A DNA stretch of 64,000 nt from Granulicella paludicola (GTDB lineage Bacteria > Acidobacteriota > Terriglobia > Terriglobales > Acidobacteriaceae): the NCBI RefSeq assembly GCF_025685545.1, contig NZ_JAGSYC010000025.1:248001-312000 (forward strand). The letters run 5' to 3'. The notes under the pieces were generated by a model. That model was not told where the DNA came from and made no database searches. It saw nothing but the letters and a program-made list of their open reading frames with translations. Made by a program: the position numbers and the translations under genes. Of this stretch, positions 24,488 through 33,180 are shown in pieces; position 1 is the first letter of the stretch, and every line of letters starts with the position of its first letter.

Positions 24488-27400
24488 GTGGACCGTCGAT
24501 CGTTCGTCCTCTCGTGCCGTGCGGGTGTTCTCCGCCTTGTTGCCGCTGCTTTTCTGGCTGTCGCTGTTCCGGCTGCTGCACATGCTGCGCAGGTCGCGCT
24601 GGTCGCCGACGCCCACGTCAGCTCCGCCCGCCCGGGCAACAACTTTGGGACGGTTGCGAACCTCTACGTGGGTAACGGCAACACGTCGCTGCTGCGCTTT
24701 GACCTGACTTCGCTGCCGACAGGCGTGACCGCGAACCAGATAGCGCGCGCGACACTGACGGTTTACGTAAACCGTGTGAATGCGGCGGGAACGATCGCAG
24801 TAGCTCCGGTGACCTCTGCCTGGAGCGAGTCGGGTGTGACGTACAGCACGATTCCCTCGACCGGCGCGACGCTGGGAACGCTTTCCGCCAACGCGGCGGG
24901 CACGTATGTGACGCTCGATGTGACGTCCACAGTGCAGGGCTGGATGACGACACCGGCGACGAACTTCGGCTTCGCGCTCAGCTCGTCCGGCGCTTACGTC
25001 CTGCTGGATTCCAAGGAGAACGACGAAACGGGCCATGCGGCCTCGCTGGACATTACGATCACGTCGATGGGCGCGACCGGAGCTACGGGTGCCACGGGTG
25101 CTCAGGGCGTGCAGGGCATCCAGGGTATTCAAGGGATCGCAGGCGCAACCGGAGCGCAGGGTATTCAGGGCCTCGTGGGCACAACTGGCGCTCAGGGTAT
25201 TCAAGGCATTCAGGGTGCTGTGGGTGCGACCGGCGCTCAGGGTATCCAGGGTGTGACGGGCGCGGTTGGAGCTACAGGTGCCCAGGGTCTTCAGGGCATC
25301 ACGGGTGTGACCGGCGCTCAGGGTATTCAGGGTGTGACGGGTACGACTGGCGCGATTGGCTCAACTGGCGCGGTTGGAGCTACGGGTGCCGTTGGTGCTA
25401 CGGGTTCTACCGGCGCTCAAGGCATTCAAGGTGTGACAGGTAGCACGGGTGCTGTTGGTGTGACTGGTGCTCAGGGACTTCAAGGCATCACGGGTGCCAC
25501 CGGTGCGATCGGCTCTACTGGTGCGACTGGCGCTCAAGGTATTCAGGGCGTAACGGGAGCCCTCGGTTCGACGGGCTCGACTGGCGCTCAAGGCATTCAA
25601 GGTGTGACAGGTAGCACAGGTGCGGTTGGAGCGACGGGGGCCATCGGATCTACCGGCGCGACCGGTCTTCAAGGCGTCACAGGTACGACAGGCGCTGTTG
25701 GCGCAACCGGTTCTACAGGTGTAACGGGTGCTGTTGGCTCAACTGGTGCAACGGGTCTTCAAGGTGTCACTGGCGTAACGGGCTCGACCGGTCTTCAGGG
25801 TGTCACCGGCACGACGGGCACGGCTGGCGCTACTGGCTCTACCGGTGCGACAGGTGCCGTTGGTTCAACCGGCGCAACTGGTCTCCAAGGCGTCACCGGT
25901 GTGACTGGCTCGACGGGTGCTATCGGCGCCACCGGCTCCACGGGTGTAACGGGTGCCGTTGGTTCAACCGGCGCAACTGGTCTCCAGGGCGTCACCGGTG
26001 TCACCGGCTCGACGGGTGCTATTGGTGCTACTGGCTCTACAGGTGCAACAGGTGCCGTTGGTTCAACGGGCGCAACTGGTCTCCAAGGTGTCACCGGTGT
26101 GACTGGCTCGACGGGTGCTATCGGCGCCACTGGCTTGACGGGTGCAACAGGAGCCGTTGGTTCGACTGGCGCGACTGGTCTCCAAGGTGTCACCGGTGTG
26201 ACTGGCTCGACGGGTGCTATCGGCGCCACCGGCTTGACGGGTGCAACAGGAGCCGTCGGTTCGACTGGCGCGACTGGTCTCCAGGGTGTCACCGGTGTGA
26301 CTGGCTCGACGGGTGCTATCGGTGCTACTGGCTCTACAGGTGCAACGGGTGCCGTTGGTTCAACTGGCGCGACTGGTCTCCAGGGTGTCACCGGTGTGAC
26401 TGGCTCGACGGGTGCTATCGGTGCTACTGGCTCTACAGGTGCAACGGGTGCCGTTGGTTCGACCGGCGCGACTGGTCTCCAAGGTGTCACCGGTGTGACT
26501 GGCTCGACGGGTGCTATCGGTGCTACTGGCTCAACCGGCGCAACGGGTCTGCAGGGCGTCACCGGTGTTACCGGCTCGACGGGTGCCACTGGCGCAACGG
26601 GTATCAACGGCACAACCGGCGCTACGGGCGTAACTGGAATGACCGGTACCACCGGAGCTACTGGTGCCACAGGAAGCGCAAACAGTACACAGAGCTTCGT
26701 CAATGGCGGTACCTCGTCCCTCGGTGCAGGTCAACTCGCACAGTTCACCGGTACCGCTGGGCAGGTACAGCAGGTTCCCACCACCGGAGGTGGCACCACC
26801 ACCAGTCCCGTCCTCGGCGTCGCCGTGTCCTTTGCTGTTCCGGGAAACAGCGTCACCATTCAACTCGAGGGCATTGCAAACTGCTTTTTTGACGGCAGTG
26901 GGGCACCGGGCAACTACGTCGTCGCCAGCACGACACCCGGCTTCGGCAGCTACTGCCACGCCGTGGCAACCTACCCCACCGGCACCCAGGTGGTCGGCGT
27001 CCTGCTCGCATCGGCGAGTATCAATAATCAGGCGTCGGTCTACTTCATGGGACCTGAAAACTACAGCGCTGGTGGTTCAAGTGGCGCAACAGGAGCCACC
27101 GGGCCAACTGGCTCCACCGGCTCTCAAGGTCCACAGGGCAATGTTGGCGCGCAGGGACCCGTGGGACCCATGGGACCCGCTGGAGCCACTGGCTCTGTTG
27201 GATCGGTGACTGTCACGAACGGGAACGCGACGGGTTCGGCCAGCGTGAACACAGGCACTGGTGCGCTGACCATCAACTTCCCGTCGTCCGGTGGAGGAGG
27301 CATTCTGTTCTCCAACTTCAGCGATAACGACGTGCTCACCACGAACACAAACTATCTGTTCTCGCCGGTCAACGGGGTTGTAAGCGTTGGTGTTACTACC

Positions 27401-27739
27401 GGAGGAACGGCCGCGTCCTTCGAAAACGGTAATCTTTTCGCTGCGCCGTACGCCTGCACACTGAGTAATCTGCAGGTGGCCCTTACTGCAAGTACCGGAA
27501 CGAGTGGTACGCCCAGCGGAACGCAGACCGGCACGGTGCAGGTCTATGTCAATCAAAGTGCATCGACTCTGACCTGCAGCGCGAGCGGTCTTTCGCTCAC
27601 GTCGCCAGGCACGACGGTGACGTGTTCGGACACAGCGCATACGGTGGCAGTCGCCGCGGGCCAACTGATCAACATCGGCGTCAAGGAGTCCAACACGAGC
27701 GGCTTCGATGTTTATAGCGTTTCCATGAAGTGCCAGTGA
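24488..27739 (+). CDS. Exported DNRLRE-domain protein with long collagen-like repeats
   Basis: Start GTG 24488 is chosen because GGGGAGGAG ends 5 bases upstream and the signal peptide begins there ([31 protein letters not shown], with Arg-Arg). The mature 1,050 residues hold a DNRLRE-type beta-sandwich (about 30-195: [45 protein letters not shown]). Collagen-like Gly-X-Y repeats follow (about 196-731, mostly GATGSTGA and GIQGVTG). A globular segment ([22 protein letters not shown]) precedes a second short collagen stretch (about 865-901) and a C-terminal beta domain. Bacterial collagen-like proteins form trimeric stalks, so this is probably a cell-surface fibre. It leads a co-directional group of exported and tail-collar proteins. 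Confidence 0.85.
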   Translation: MDRRSFVLSCRAGVLRLVAAAFLAVAVPAAAHAAQVALVADAHVSSARPGNNFGTVANLYVGNGNTSLLRFDLTSLPTGVTANQIARATLTVYVNRVNAAGTIAVAPVTSAWSESGVTYSTIPSTGATLGTLSANAAGTYVTLDVTSTVQGWMTTPATNFGFALSSSGAYVLLDSKENDETGHAASLDITITSMGATGATGATGAQGVQGIQGIQGIAGATGAQGIQGLVGTTGAQGIQGIQGAVGATGAQGIQGVTGAVGATGAQGLQGITGVTGAQGIQGVTGTTGAIGSTGAVGATGAVGATGSTGAQGIQGVTGSTGAVGVTGAQGLQGITGATGAIGSTGATGAQGIQGVTGALGSTGSTGAQGIQGVTGSTGAVGATGAIGSTGATGLQGVTGTTGAVGATGSTGVTGAVGSTGATGLQGVTGVTGSTGLQGVTGTTGTAGATGSTGATGAVGSTGATGLQGVTGVTGSTGAIGATGSTGVTGAVGSTGATGLQGVTGVTGSTGAIGATGSTGATGAVGSTGATGLQGVTGVTGSTGAIGATGLTGATGAVGSTGATGLQGVTGVTGSTGAIGATGLTGATGAVGSTGATGLQGVTGVTGSTGAIGATGSTGATGAVGSTGATGLQGVTGVTGSTGAIGATGSTGATGAVGSTGATGLQGVTGVTGSTGAIGATGSTGATGLQGVTGVTGSTGATGATGINGTTGATGVTGMTGTTGATGATGSANSTQSFVNGGTSSLGAGQLAQFTGTAGQVQQVPTTGGGTTTSPVLGVAVSFAVPGNSVTIQLEGIANCFFDGSGAPGNYVVASTTPGFGSYCHAVATYPTGTQVVGVLLASASINNQASVYFMGPENYSAGGSSGATGATGPTGSTGSQGPQGNVGAQGPVGPMGPAGATGSVGSVTVTNGNATGSASVNTGTGALTINFPSSGGGGILFSNFSDNDVLTTNTNYLFSPVNGVVSVGVTTGGTAASFENGNLFAAPYACTLSNLQVALTASTGTSGTPSGTQTGTVQVYVNQSASTLTCSASGLSLTSPGTTVTCSDTAHTVAVAAGQLINIGVKESNTSGFDVYSVSMKCQ
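25857..26549 (+). repeat. Seven tandem 99-bp units in the collagen-like region
   Basis: The 33-residue unit beginning [20 protein letters not shown] is repeated seven times with very few changes (S/L or A/V in two positions). The 99-bp period is exact, for example GGTTCAACC at 25862 and 25961. Copy number changes would stay in frame. Confidence 0.85.
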
Positions 27740-27750
27740 TAGGTGACGGA

Positions 27751-28320
27751 ATGATTCCCAAGCGTCGGAGAGAGAAAAGTTCTGTGAGCAGGCGGTGTCT
27801 CCAGGCCATGGCGGTTGTGACGATGGCTATGGCGACGGGGTTCGTCCACGCGCAGCCCGCCAGCGGCAATGAAGTAGTGCTGACGCCAGGGACCTGTCCT
27901 ACGGTGCAGAATGGCGATATTGCGGTGCTCGAGTGGAACCCGGCGATCGACTCCGCACTATCGCTTACCGACGTGGAAAACCTTCGTTTGCGCTTTACCG
28001 CACCGGTGGAACAGCGAACAAGCCGGGCGGGTTCTGTGTTGGAGCTTCGTCTGCGTCCACAGCGTTCCAGCACACCCGTGGAAACTCCCCTTGAAGACAT
28101 TCACAACGGGTACTACCGAATGCGCTTTCGCATCCATGCGCCGCTGCTCGCAAGCGGTGAATACCATCTGGCAAGCGCGGCGGTGGAACCAAAGATCGCA
28201 GCGGACGGCTCGAGTGTGCCAGCGGTGATGAGGAACGATCCATCCCATTCGGCATTCTGCGTGACGTTCGTCAGCACAGCGAAGAAAGAGATGAAAGGAA
28301 AGATGGGCCGCTCGAACTAA
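27751..28320 (+). CDS. Small exported protein of unknown function
   Basis: I do not recognise this 189-residue protein. Start ATG 27751 lies 11 bp after the collagen-like gene, with AGGTG upstream. A positively charged N-terminus (PKRRREKSSVSRR) and a hydrophobic stretch (LQAMAVVTMAMATGFVHAQ) make a signal peptide with a probable cut after HAQ or HA. The mature part is one domain of alternating strands (LRLRFTAPVEQ, VLELRLRPQRS, YYRMRFRIHAPL) with two cysteines, which suggests a small beta-sandwich. Its position between the collagen-like and tail-collar genes suggests an accessory surface or assembly protein of the same fibre; that is inference. Confidence 0.6.
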   Translation: MIPKRRREKSSVSRRCLQAMAVVTMAMATGFVHAQPASGNEVVLTPGTCPTVQNGDIAVLEWNPAIDSALSLTDVENLRLRFTAPVEQRTSRAGSVLELRLRPQRSSTPVETPLEDIHNGYYRMRFRIHAPLLASGEYHLASAAVEPKIAADGSSVPAVMRNDPSHSAFCVTFVSTAKKEMKGKMGRSN

Positions 28321-28508
28321 AGGTGCCTCGCGTAGGAGATCTGCCACTGACTTACTTGTAGTTGCTTGAAGCAAGCGCAGCTGTTTGAACTGGCCGGATT
28401 TAGCGGGAGATTTCGGGCCATAGGGGAGGACGATGTGTCCTCCATACACAGAGCAAGCAGCACCTGTCCTGGTGCCCTAACCGCCCAAAAGGCTCGAGGA
28501 AGATTTCT

Positions 28509-29060
28509 ATGGACCCGTTTCTTGGAGAAATTCGTATCGTTCCATGGTTCGCGGCTGGGAACAACCCGCCCACCAACTGGGCTTTTTGCGAAGGCCAGTT
28601 GATGTCCATCGCCAGTCACAGCGCTCTGTTTTCTCTGCTGGGAACCCGCTTCGGCGGCAACGGCACATCGAACTTCGCGCTGCCTGACCTGCGCGGCCGG
28701 GTGGCGCTAGGCTTTGGTCAGGGCAACAACCTGCCCGCGTACACGCTGGGACAAAGCGGCGGAGCGACGACGGCCACCCTGCAGACTCAGAACCTTCCGC
28801 CTCACAATCACATGATCAACGTGAGTACGGGCAATGGAACCACGGTGAATCCGGGAGGATCCATACCGGCAGTTACAGTGCAGGGTGTAGGTAAGGATGC
28901 GCAGCAGCTGCCAACCTACGCGCAGGTAGCACCGGTAGCGCAGATGGCGAATAACGCCGTGAGCCTGACCGGGAGCAGTACTCCGTTCAATATAGAGCCG
29001 CCATACCTCACGCTGGTTTACCTCATCGCTTTGGTGGGCATTTACCCATCCAGCAATTAA
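28509..29060 (+). CDS. Tail-collar domain protein (microcystin-dependent protein family), copy 1
   Basis: This 183-residue protein begins FLGEIRIVPWFAAGNNPPTNWAFCEGQ and continues SIASHSALFSLLGTRFGGNGTSNFALPDLRGRVALGFGQG, the signature of the phage tail-collar domain in MdpB-like proteins. The middle is a Thr/Gly/Asn-rich spacer, and the end (EPPYLTLVYLIALVGIYPSSN) is the conserved C-terminal strand. There is no signal peptide. Such proteins occur as small gene sets on bacterial chromosomes outside prophages, and their function is poorly known. A GAGGAAG ribosome-binding site precedes the ATG. A paralogue follows 25 bp later. Confidence 0.88.
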   Translation: MDPFLGEIRIVPWFAAGNNPPTNWAFCEGQLMSIASHSALFSLLGTRFGGNGTSNFALPDLRGRVALGFGQGNNLPAYTLGQSGGATTATLQTQNLPPHNHMINVSTGNGTTVNPGGSIPAVTVQGVGKDAQQLPTYAQVAPVAQMANNAVSLTGSSTPFNIEPPYLTLVYLIALVGIYPSSN

Positions 29061-29085
29061 CGAACAGTTTTCTCAGGAGTTTGTC

Positions 29086-29628
29086 ATGTCTGATCCGTAT
29101 CTTGGTGAAATTCGAATGTTTGCAGGCACTTTTGCCCCCGTAGGCTGGGCCCTTTGTAATGGATCAATTCTGTCCATTTCTCAAAACACTGCACTGTTTT
29201 CTTTGCTCGGCACAACGTATGGCGGCAATGGCACAAGCACGTTCGCCTTGCCGAATCTGCAGGGAACGGTGCCGATCCATTGGGGATCGGCTCCGAGCGG
29301 ATCACAATATGTGGTCGGTCAAACGGCGGGTGTAGAGAATGTGACGCTGCTATCGACGCAGATGCCGCAACACACCCACTTGCATAATGCCAGCACGAGT
29401 ACGGCGAACCAGACCTCACCGGCGAGTGCGATACCGGCGGTAATCAGTGTCGGTACAGGAAAGTCAGCAGCCCCTGAGCCTGGCTACATACAAGGCACCG
29501 GGAACACCACCATGGCCGCGACCGCTATCGCAACGGCTGGCGGCAGTCAGCCTCACACCAACATGCAGCCCTATCTTTGTCTTACGTTCATCATCGCTCT
29601 GCAGGGTATTTACCCCGCACGCAGCTAA
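29086..29628 (+). CDS. Tail-collar domain protein (microcystin-dependent protein family), copy 2
   Basis: This 180-residue paralogue of the previous gene carries the same blocks: YLGEIRMFAGTFAPVGWALCNG, ISQNTALFSLLGTTYGGNGTSTFALPNLQG and MQPYLCLTFIIALQGIYPARS. CAGGAG lies upstream of its ATG. The two copies probably act together as different subunits of one structure. In other bacteria a GNAT acetyltransferase gene often follows such pairs, and here a GNAT domain does follow, within the next reading frame. Confidence 0.88.
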   Translation: MSDPYLGEIRMFAGTFAPVGWALCNGSILSISQNTALFSLLGTTYGGNGTSTFALPNLQGTVPIHWGSAPSGSQYVVGQTAGVENVTLLSTQMPQHTHLHNASTSTANQTSPASAIPAVISVGTGKSAAPEPGYIQGTGNTTMAATAIATAGGSQPHTNMQPYLCLTFIIALQGIYPARS

Positions 29629-29702
29629 CGACTTAGCCTTCGGTGGCGATGATGTGTTCATTGCCACCGGTATCACTTCCTTACGATCGAGACCAAACGC
29701 GG

Positions 29703-32444
29703 ATGTCGTCAACTATTCTCTTCCGGCCAGCTTCACCCCAGGACGACGCGTTTCTGCGCCTGCTCTTTGTTTCGACGAATGCGACGCTCGCGTTGATGCC
29801 GGAGGAGCTTCGGTCTCAGCTCGCTGAGATGCAATACTCCAGCCGTGTGCTGAGTTATGCCGCCAGCTATCCTTCGGCGCAGAATCTCATCCTGAGCCTG
29901 GCCGACGCTACACCCATCGGTCGGCTGCTCTTCGGCAAGACGGAGAGCGGCGTCCACCTGGTCGATATCGCCGTTCTGCCCGCGTTTCAGAGTCAGGGCA
30001 TCGGTTCCTTTGCAATCGCACACCTGCAAACACTTGCGGGAGGGAACTCGATCACCCTTCAGGTTGCGCCGGGCAATCCGGCTGAGGCGCTCTATCGTCG
30101 CCTCGGTTTTCAAACCGTAGCCGCGAACGAAACCTCCATCCAGATGTTCTGGGCTGCGGCTTCAAGACCGCTGGCTGAATGCTCCACACCGAACGCCGCG
30201 TCGAACCCTATGATCTCTGCACATCTCTCTGAACCTTCTCATGGCAGGGGCCGTGCGCTGCGGGTCGCGGTCGCTGCGGCACTGCTGCTCTCTGCCGGTC
30301 TGGCCAAAGCGCAGGGTATTTTGACGGTCACGCCTGGGCGTGTGCTTTCTACTTCTGCCGGTACTGGCACGGTGGGGTACACCGGCGATGGTGGAGCTGC
30401 GACGAGCGCTACGCTGGCCGCGCCCAGCGCGGTGGCGTATGACGGCAACGGCAATCTGTACCTGGCCGATTCGCTCAATCATGTCGTGCGTGAGATTGCG
30501 ACAAACGGTACGATCACCACGGTCGCCGGAACGGGCGTGGCCGGGTTCGGCGGTGATGGCGGCGCGGCGACGGCGGCGCTTCTTGATACACCTACGGGCG
30601 TGGCCGTGGATGGCAGCGGCAACATCTATATTGCGGACTCGCACAACCACCGCATCCGTCTCGTAAGTGGCGGCAACATCTCGACGGTGGTGGGGACGGG
30701 TACGCCAGGATTCAGCGGCGACGGAGCCGCGGCTTCAGCTGCGCAACTTGCCTTGCCGAGCGGAGTGGCAGTGGATACCGCTGGCAATCTGTACATCGCC
30801 GACCGCAACAATCAGCGCATCCGCAAGGTAAGCGGTGGCACCATCAATACCCTCGCGGGCGATGGCGAAGAGTTGTTCGCTGGCGACGGCGGAGCTGCGA
30901 CCGCAGCGGCACTCGATCTGCCATCGGGTGTTGCGGTCGATACAGCAGGCAAGGTTTACATCGCCGACCGTAACAATCAGCGCATCCGCGTGGTGAACAC
31001 CAGCGGCATCATCTCGACCCTCGCCGGCAGTGGCAGTGCCAGTTTTTCGGGCGGCTTTTCAGGTGACGGTGCCAGCCCTACGGCTGCGACGCTGGCCAAG
31101 CCTACAGGCGTCAGCGTCGATGCTGCGGGCAATGTTTATATCGCCGATACAGACAATCAGCGTATCCGCCGGGTCGGCGGGGGTGCAATTGCCACCATCG
31201 TGGGCAGTGGCGCGCAAGGCTTTGGCGGCGACAGCTCGGTTGCGAGCCAGGTCAATCTGAACGAGCCGAAGGCAGTGGCGCCGGATGCAGTGGGCAACCT
31301 CTCCATCGGCGATCGCTTGAATCAGCGGCTTCGCGGCGCGGCTCTGCCGACCATCACTTTCGCGAATCAGGGAGTCGGTGTGGCGTCTTCGCCTCAGCCG
31401 GTCACTTTGGCCAACACAGGTACGGCTTCGATAACCGTCACCTCAACTGCGTTCACGGGTAGCTACTCGGCAGCAGCGGGCAGCCCCTGCGGGGCTCTGC
31501 CGATCACGCTGACGGCGGGCACGAGCTGCGTTGAGAATCTGCTTTATACGCCGCTGGTGACAGGAACAAGCTCGGGTTCGGTCATCTTCAGTGGGGCGGG
31601 TGTTGTGCCACAAACGCTCCTGCTCACAGGCACAGCGATCAAGACGGCGACCACCGTCACGCTGACGGCGAGCGTAGCTACCCCCTTCAATGGGCAGGCC
31701 GACCTCTTTACCGCGGTAGTGAACGTGGCGGGTACGGTGCCTGCGTCCGGTACTGTGACCTTCCTCGATGGCACCACGGCTATAGGAAGTGGTTCGCTGG
31801 TGAACGGTGTGGCAACGCTGACGACCTCGGCTCTGGCTGACGGATCGCACAACATCACCGCGGTGTACGCGGGCGACCTCAATTACACAGGCAATAGCTC
31901 GCCGGTGCTGCCGATCTCCGTGCTGGACTTCAGCCTCAACCTGTCGACGGCGAACGGCTACCTGACCGTCACGCCGGGGCAGGCTGGCGTCTTCACTTTC
32001 ACTGTCGCCCCTGTCGGCCTGCCCTTCAACGTGCCGATTGTGCTGACAGCCACGGGACTGCCGCCCGGAGCAACAGTCAGCTTCAATCCACAGACCATCA
32101 CGCTCGGCTCGACTGCTACCACCTTTACGATGACGATCCTGACTCTGGTCGCGTTGGTAGAACAGCACCAGTTCTTCGGCAGCGTGACGATTGCCCTGGG
32201 CCTGCTGTTGCTGCCGTTCTCGCAGAGCCTACGCCGTCGCGTTCGCGGCACACGGTTACTTACCCTCTGCGGACTTCTGCTGCTTACCCTGGGAGCAATC
32301 GGTGGTCTGACCGGCTGCGGATCCAACAACGGATTCCTTGGGCAGTACCAGAAGTCCTACACCGTAACCGTGACCGGAACAGCCACTAGCTCTACCGGCG
32401 CAACGCTGCAGCGCTCCACGACCGTAACTCTGGTGGTGGAGTAA
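29703..32444 (+). CDS. GNAT acetyltransferase domain in one frame with an NHL/Ig surface protein
   Basis: A single uninterrupted frame of 913 residues joins two proteins that are normally separate. Residues 1-150 are a GNAT N-acetyltransferase (ILFRPASPQDDAFL; acetyl-CoA loop AVLPAFQSQGIGSFA; NPAEALYRRLGF). A linker then leads to a signal-peptide-like segment (GRGRALRVAVAAALLLSAGLAKAQ, residues about 181-204). Next come six NHL repeats (GVAVDTAGNLYIADRNNQRIR), an ASH-like domain, a Big_3 Ig domain, and a tail like that of the giant Ig protein: hydrophobic segment, SLRRRVRGTR, second hydrophobic stretch ending LTGC (Cys codon 32316-32318), and YTVTVTGT..TVTLVVE. ATG 30210 is an internal start that would give a normal exported NHL protein, but it has no ribosome-binding site. 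ATG 29703 is chosen as the GNAT start; GTG 29643 is an alternative. Fusion, lost stop codon or two overlapping products are all possible. Confidence 0.75.
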   Translation: MSSTILFRPASPQDDAFLRLLFVSTNATLALMPEELRSQLAEMQYSSRVLSYAASYPSAQNLILSLADATPIGRLLFGKTESGVHLVDIAVLPAFQSQGIGSFAIAHLQTLAGGNSITLQVAPGNPAEALYRRLGFQTVAANETSIQMFWAAASRPLAECSTPNAASNPMISAHLSEPSHGRGRALRVAVAAALLLSAGLAKAQGILTVTPGRVLSTSAGTGTVGYTGDGGAATSATLAAPSAVAYDGNGNLYLADSLNHVVREIATNGTITTVAGTGVAGFGGDGGAATAALLDTPTGVAVDGSGNIYIADSHNHRIRLVSGGNISTVVGTGTPGFSGDGAAASAAQLALPSGVAVDTAGNLYIADRNNQRIRKVSGGTINTLAGDGEELFAGDGGAATAAALDLPSGVAVDTAGKVYIADRNNQRIRVVNTSGIISTLAGSGSASFSGGFSGDGASPTAATLAKPTGVSVDAAGNVYIADTDNQRIRRVGGGAIATIVGSGAQGFGGDSSVASQVNLNEPKAVAPDAVGNLSIGDRLNQRLRGAALPTITFANQGVGVASSPQPVTLANTGTASITVTSTAFTGSYSAAAGSPCGALPITLTAGTSCVENLLYTPLVTGTSSGSVIFSGAGVVPQTLLLTGTAIKTATTVTLTASVATPFNGQADLFTAVVNVAGTVPASGTVTFLDGTTAIGSGSLVNGVATLTTSALADGSHNITAVYAGDLNYTGNSSPVLPISVLDFSLNLSTANGYLTVTPGQAGVFTFTVAPVGLPFNVPIVLTATGLPPGATVSFNPQTITLGSTATTFTMTILTLVALVEQHQFFGSVTIALGLLLLPFSQSLRRRVRGTRLLTLCGLLLLTLGAIGGLTGCGSNNGFLGQYQKSYTVTVTGTATSSTGATLQRSTTVTLVVE

Positions 32445-32445
32445 C

Positions 32446-33078
32446 GTGAGCTCAACGATCAGTTTGAAATCCCTGAGGGTCTGGAGAGTGACACCAGTGT
32501 CTTCCATGTTGCGTACGGCGATCTGCACGGCGGTCTTGGCATTCAGCGCAGCGGCTTGCAATGCGCAGGCTGCTGCGCCTGCCGATCCTGTCGATGTTGC
32601 CTTCACCTTCAACGCTCAGCGCACACTGCGGGTCAGCACGGGGCAGAACTTCTGGCTGGAAGGCGGCTCGGCAGAGCTCGGTATCGGCCTGGGGCATGGG
32701 TTTGGAATTGCCTTCGACTACACAGGCACGCGGACGAGTTCCATCGGTACGAGCGGTGTGCCGCTGGTGCTGGGCACGGCGACCGTCGGCCCGCGTTACC
32801 GCATGTATGCAGCGAGGCGCTGGTCCCCGTACGTGCAGGCGCTCATCGGCGAAGCGACCGGGATGGATAGCACATTTGCCACGCCGACCGGAGCGGTATC
32901 AAACGCGAGCAGCTTCGCGTTTCAGGCGAATGGCGGGCTGGACTGTCGCAGCTCGCAGCACATTGCGTTCCGAGTGCTGGATGTGGGCTATCTGCATGCG
33001 GGGCTCGGCAATGGAGGCAGTAATACACAGAACCTGCTGCGGCTGGGAGCCGGCGTGGTGATCCGCTTCAAGCCGTAG
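32446..33078 (+). CDS. Small exported beta-barrel outer-membrane protein (cassette partner 2)
   Basis: This 210-residue barrel-like protein starts 1 bp after the stop of the NHL/Ig gene, so coupling is likely. Starts at GTG 32446 (GGTGGAG just upstream), GTG 32497 and ATG 32506 all leave the signal peptide MLRTAICTAVLAFSAAACNAQA intact; 32446 is used here. The rest alternates strands and turns and ends GAGVVIRFKP. It aligns by eye with the barrel at 7013-7612 in the first strand block (FWLEGGSAELGIGL), the NGGLDCRSSQHIAFRVLDVGYL block and the QNLLRLGAGVV end. It probably sits in the outer membrane. The repeated pairing with an Ig/NHL surface protein suggests a partner role. A lipobox-like AAAC in the signal peptide is weak. 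Confidence 0.75.
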   Translation: MSSTISLKSLRVWRVTPVSSMLRTAICTAVLAFSAAACNAQAAAPADPVDVAFTFNAQRTLRVSTGQNFWLEGGSAELGIGLGHGFGIAFDYTGTRTSSIGTSGVPLVLGTATVGPRYRMYAARRWSPYVQALIGEATGMDSTFATPTGAVSNASSFAFQANGGLDCRSSQHIAFRVLDVGYLHAGLGNGGSNTQNLLRLGAGVVIRFKP

Positions 33079-33089
33079 CTGCGGGAATC

Positions 33090-33116
33090 AAGCCCACCTT
33101 TGTGAAGAGGGCTTTT
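33090..33116 (+). terminator. Terminator-like hairpin after the second beta-barrel gene
   Basis: AAGCCC (33090-33095) pairs with GGGCTT (33109-33114), followed by TT. The 6-bp stem is modest, but the position, 12 bases past the stop, fits. Confidence 0.4.
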
Positions 33117-33180
33117 GTGACTGGATCAACGTCCGAATCCATCCAATATATGGTGTGTCCCTGGTGTGCTGAACGGACGT

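Noticed and set aside
25075-26680. CRISPR-like regular repeats
   Set aside because: The 99-bp units encode Gly-X-Y collagen repeats in one frame and have no unique spacers or cas genes.
25795-26703. 302-codon antisense frame rich in Pro, Val and Ala opposite the collagen-like repeats
   Set aside because: It is the reverse-strand shadow of Gly-X-Y codons (GGN/ACN), has no ribosome-binding site and no independent domain.
28509-29628. Prophage remnant (tail-collar proteins)
   Set aside because: No capsid, terminase, portal, integrase or lysis genes are present, and the neighbours are surface proteins typical of the chromosome.
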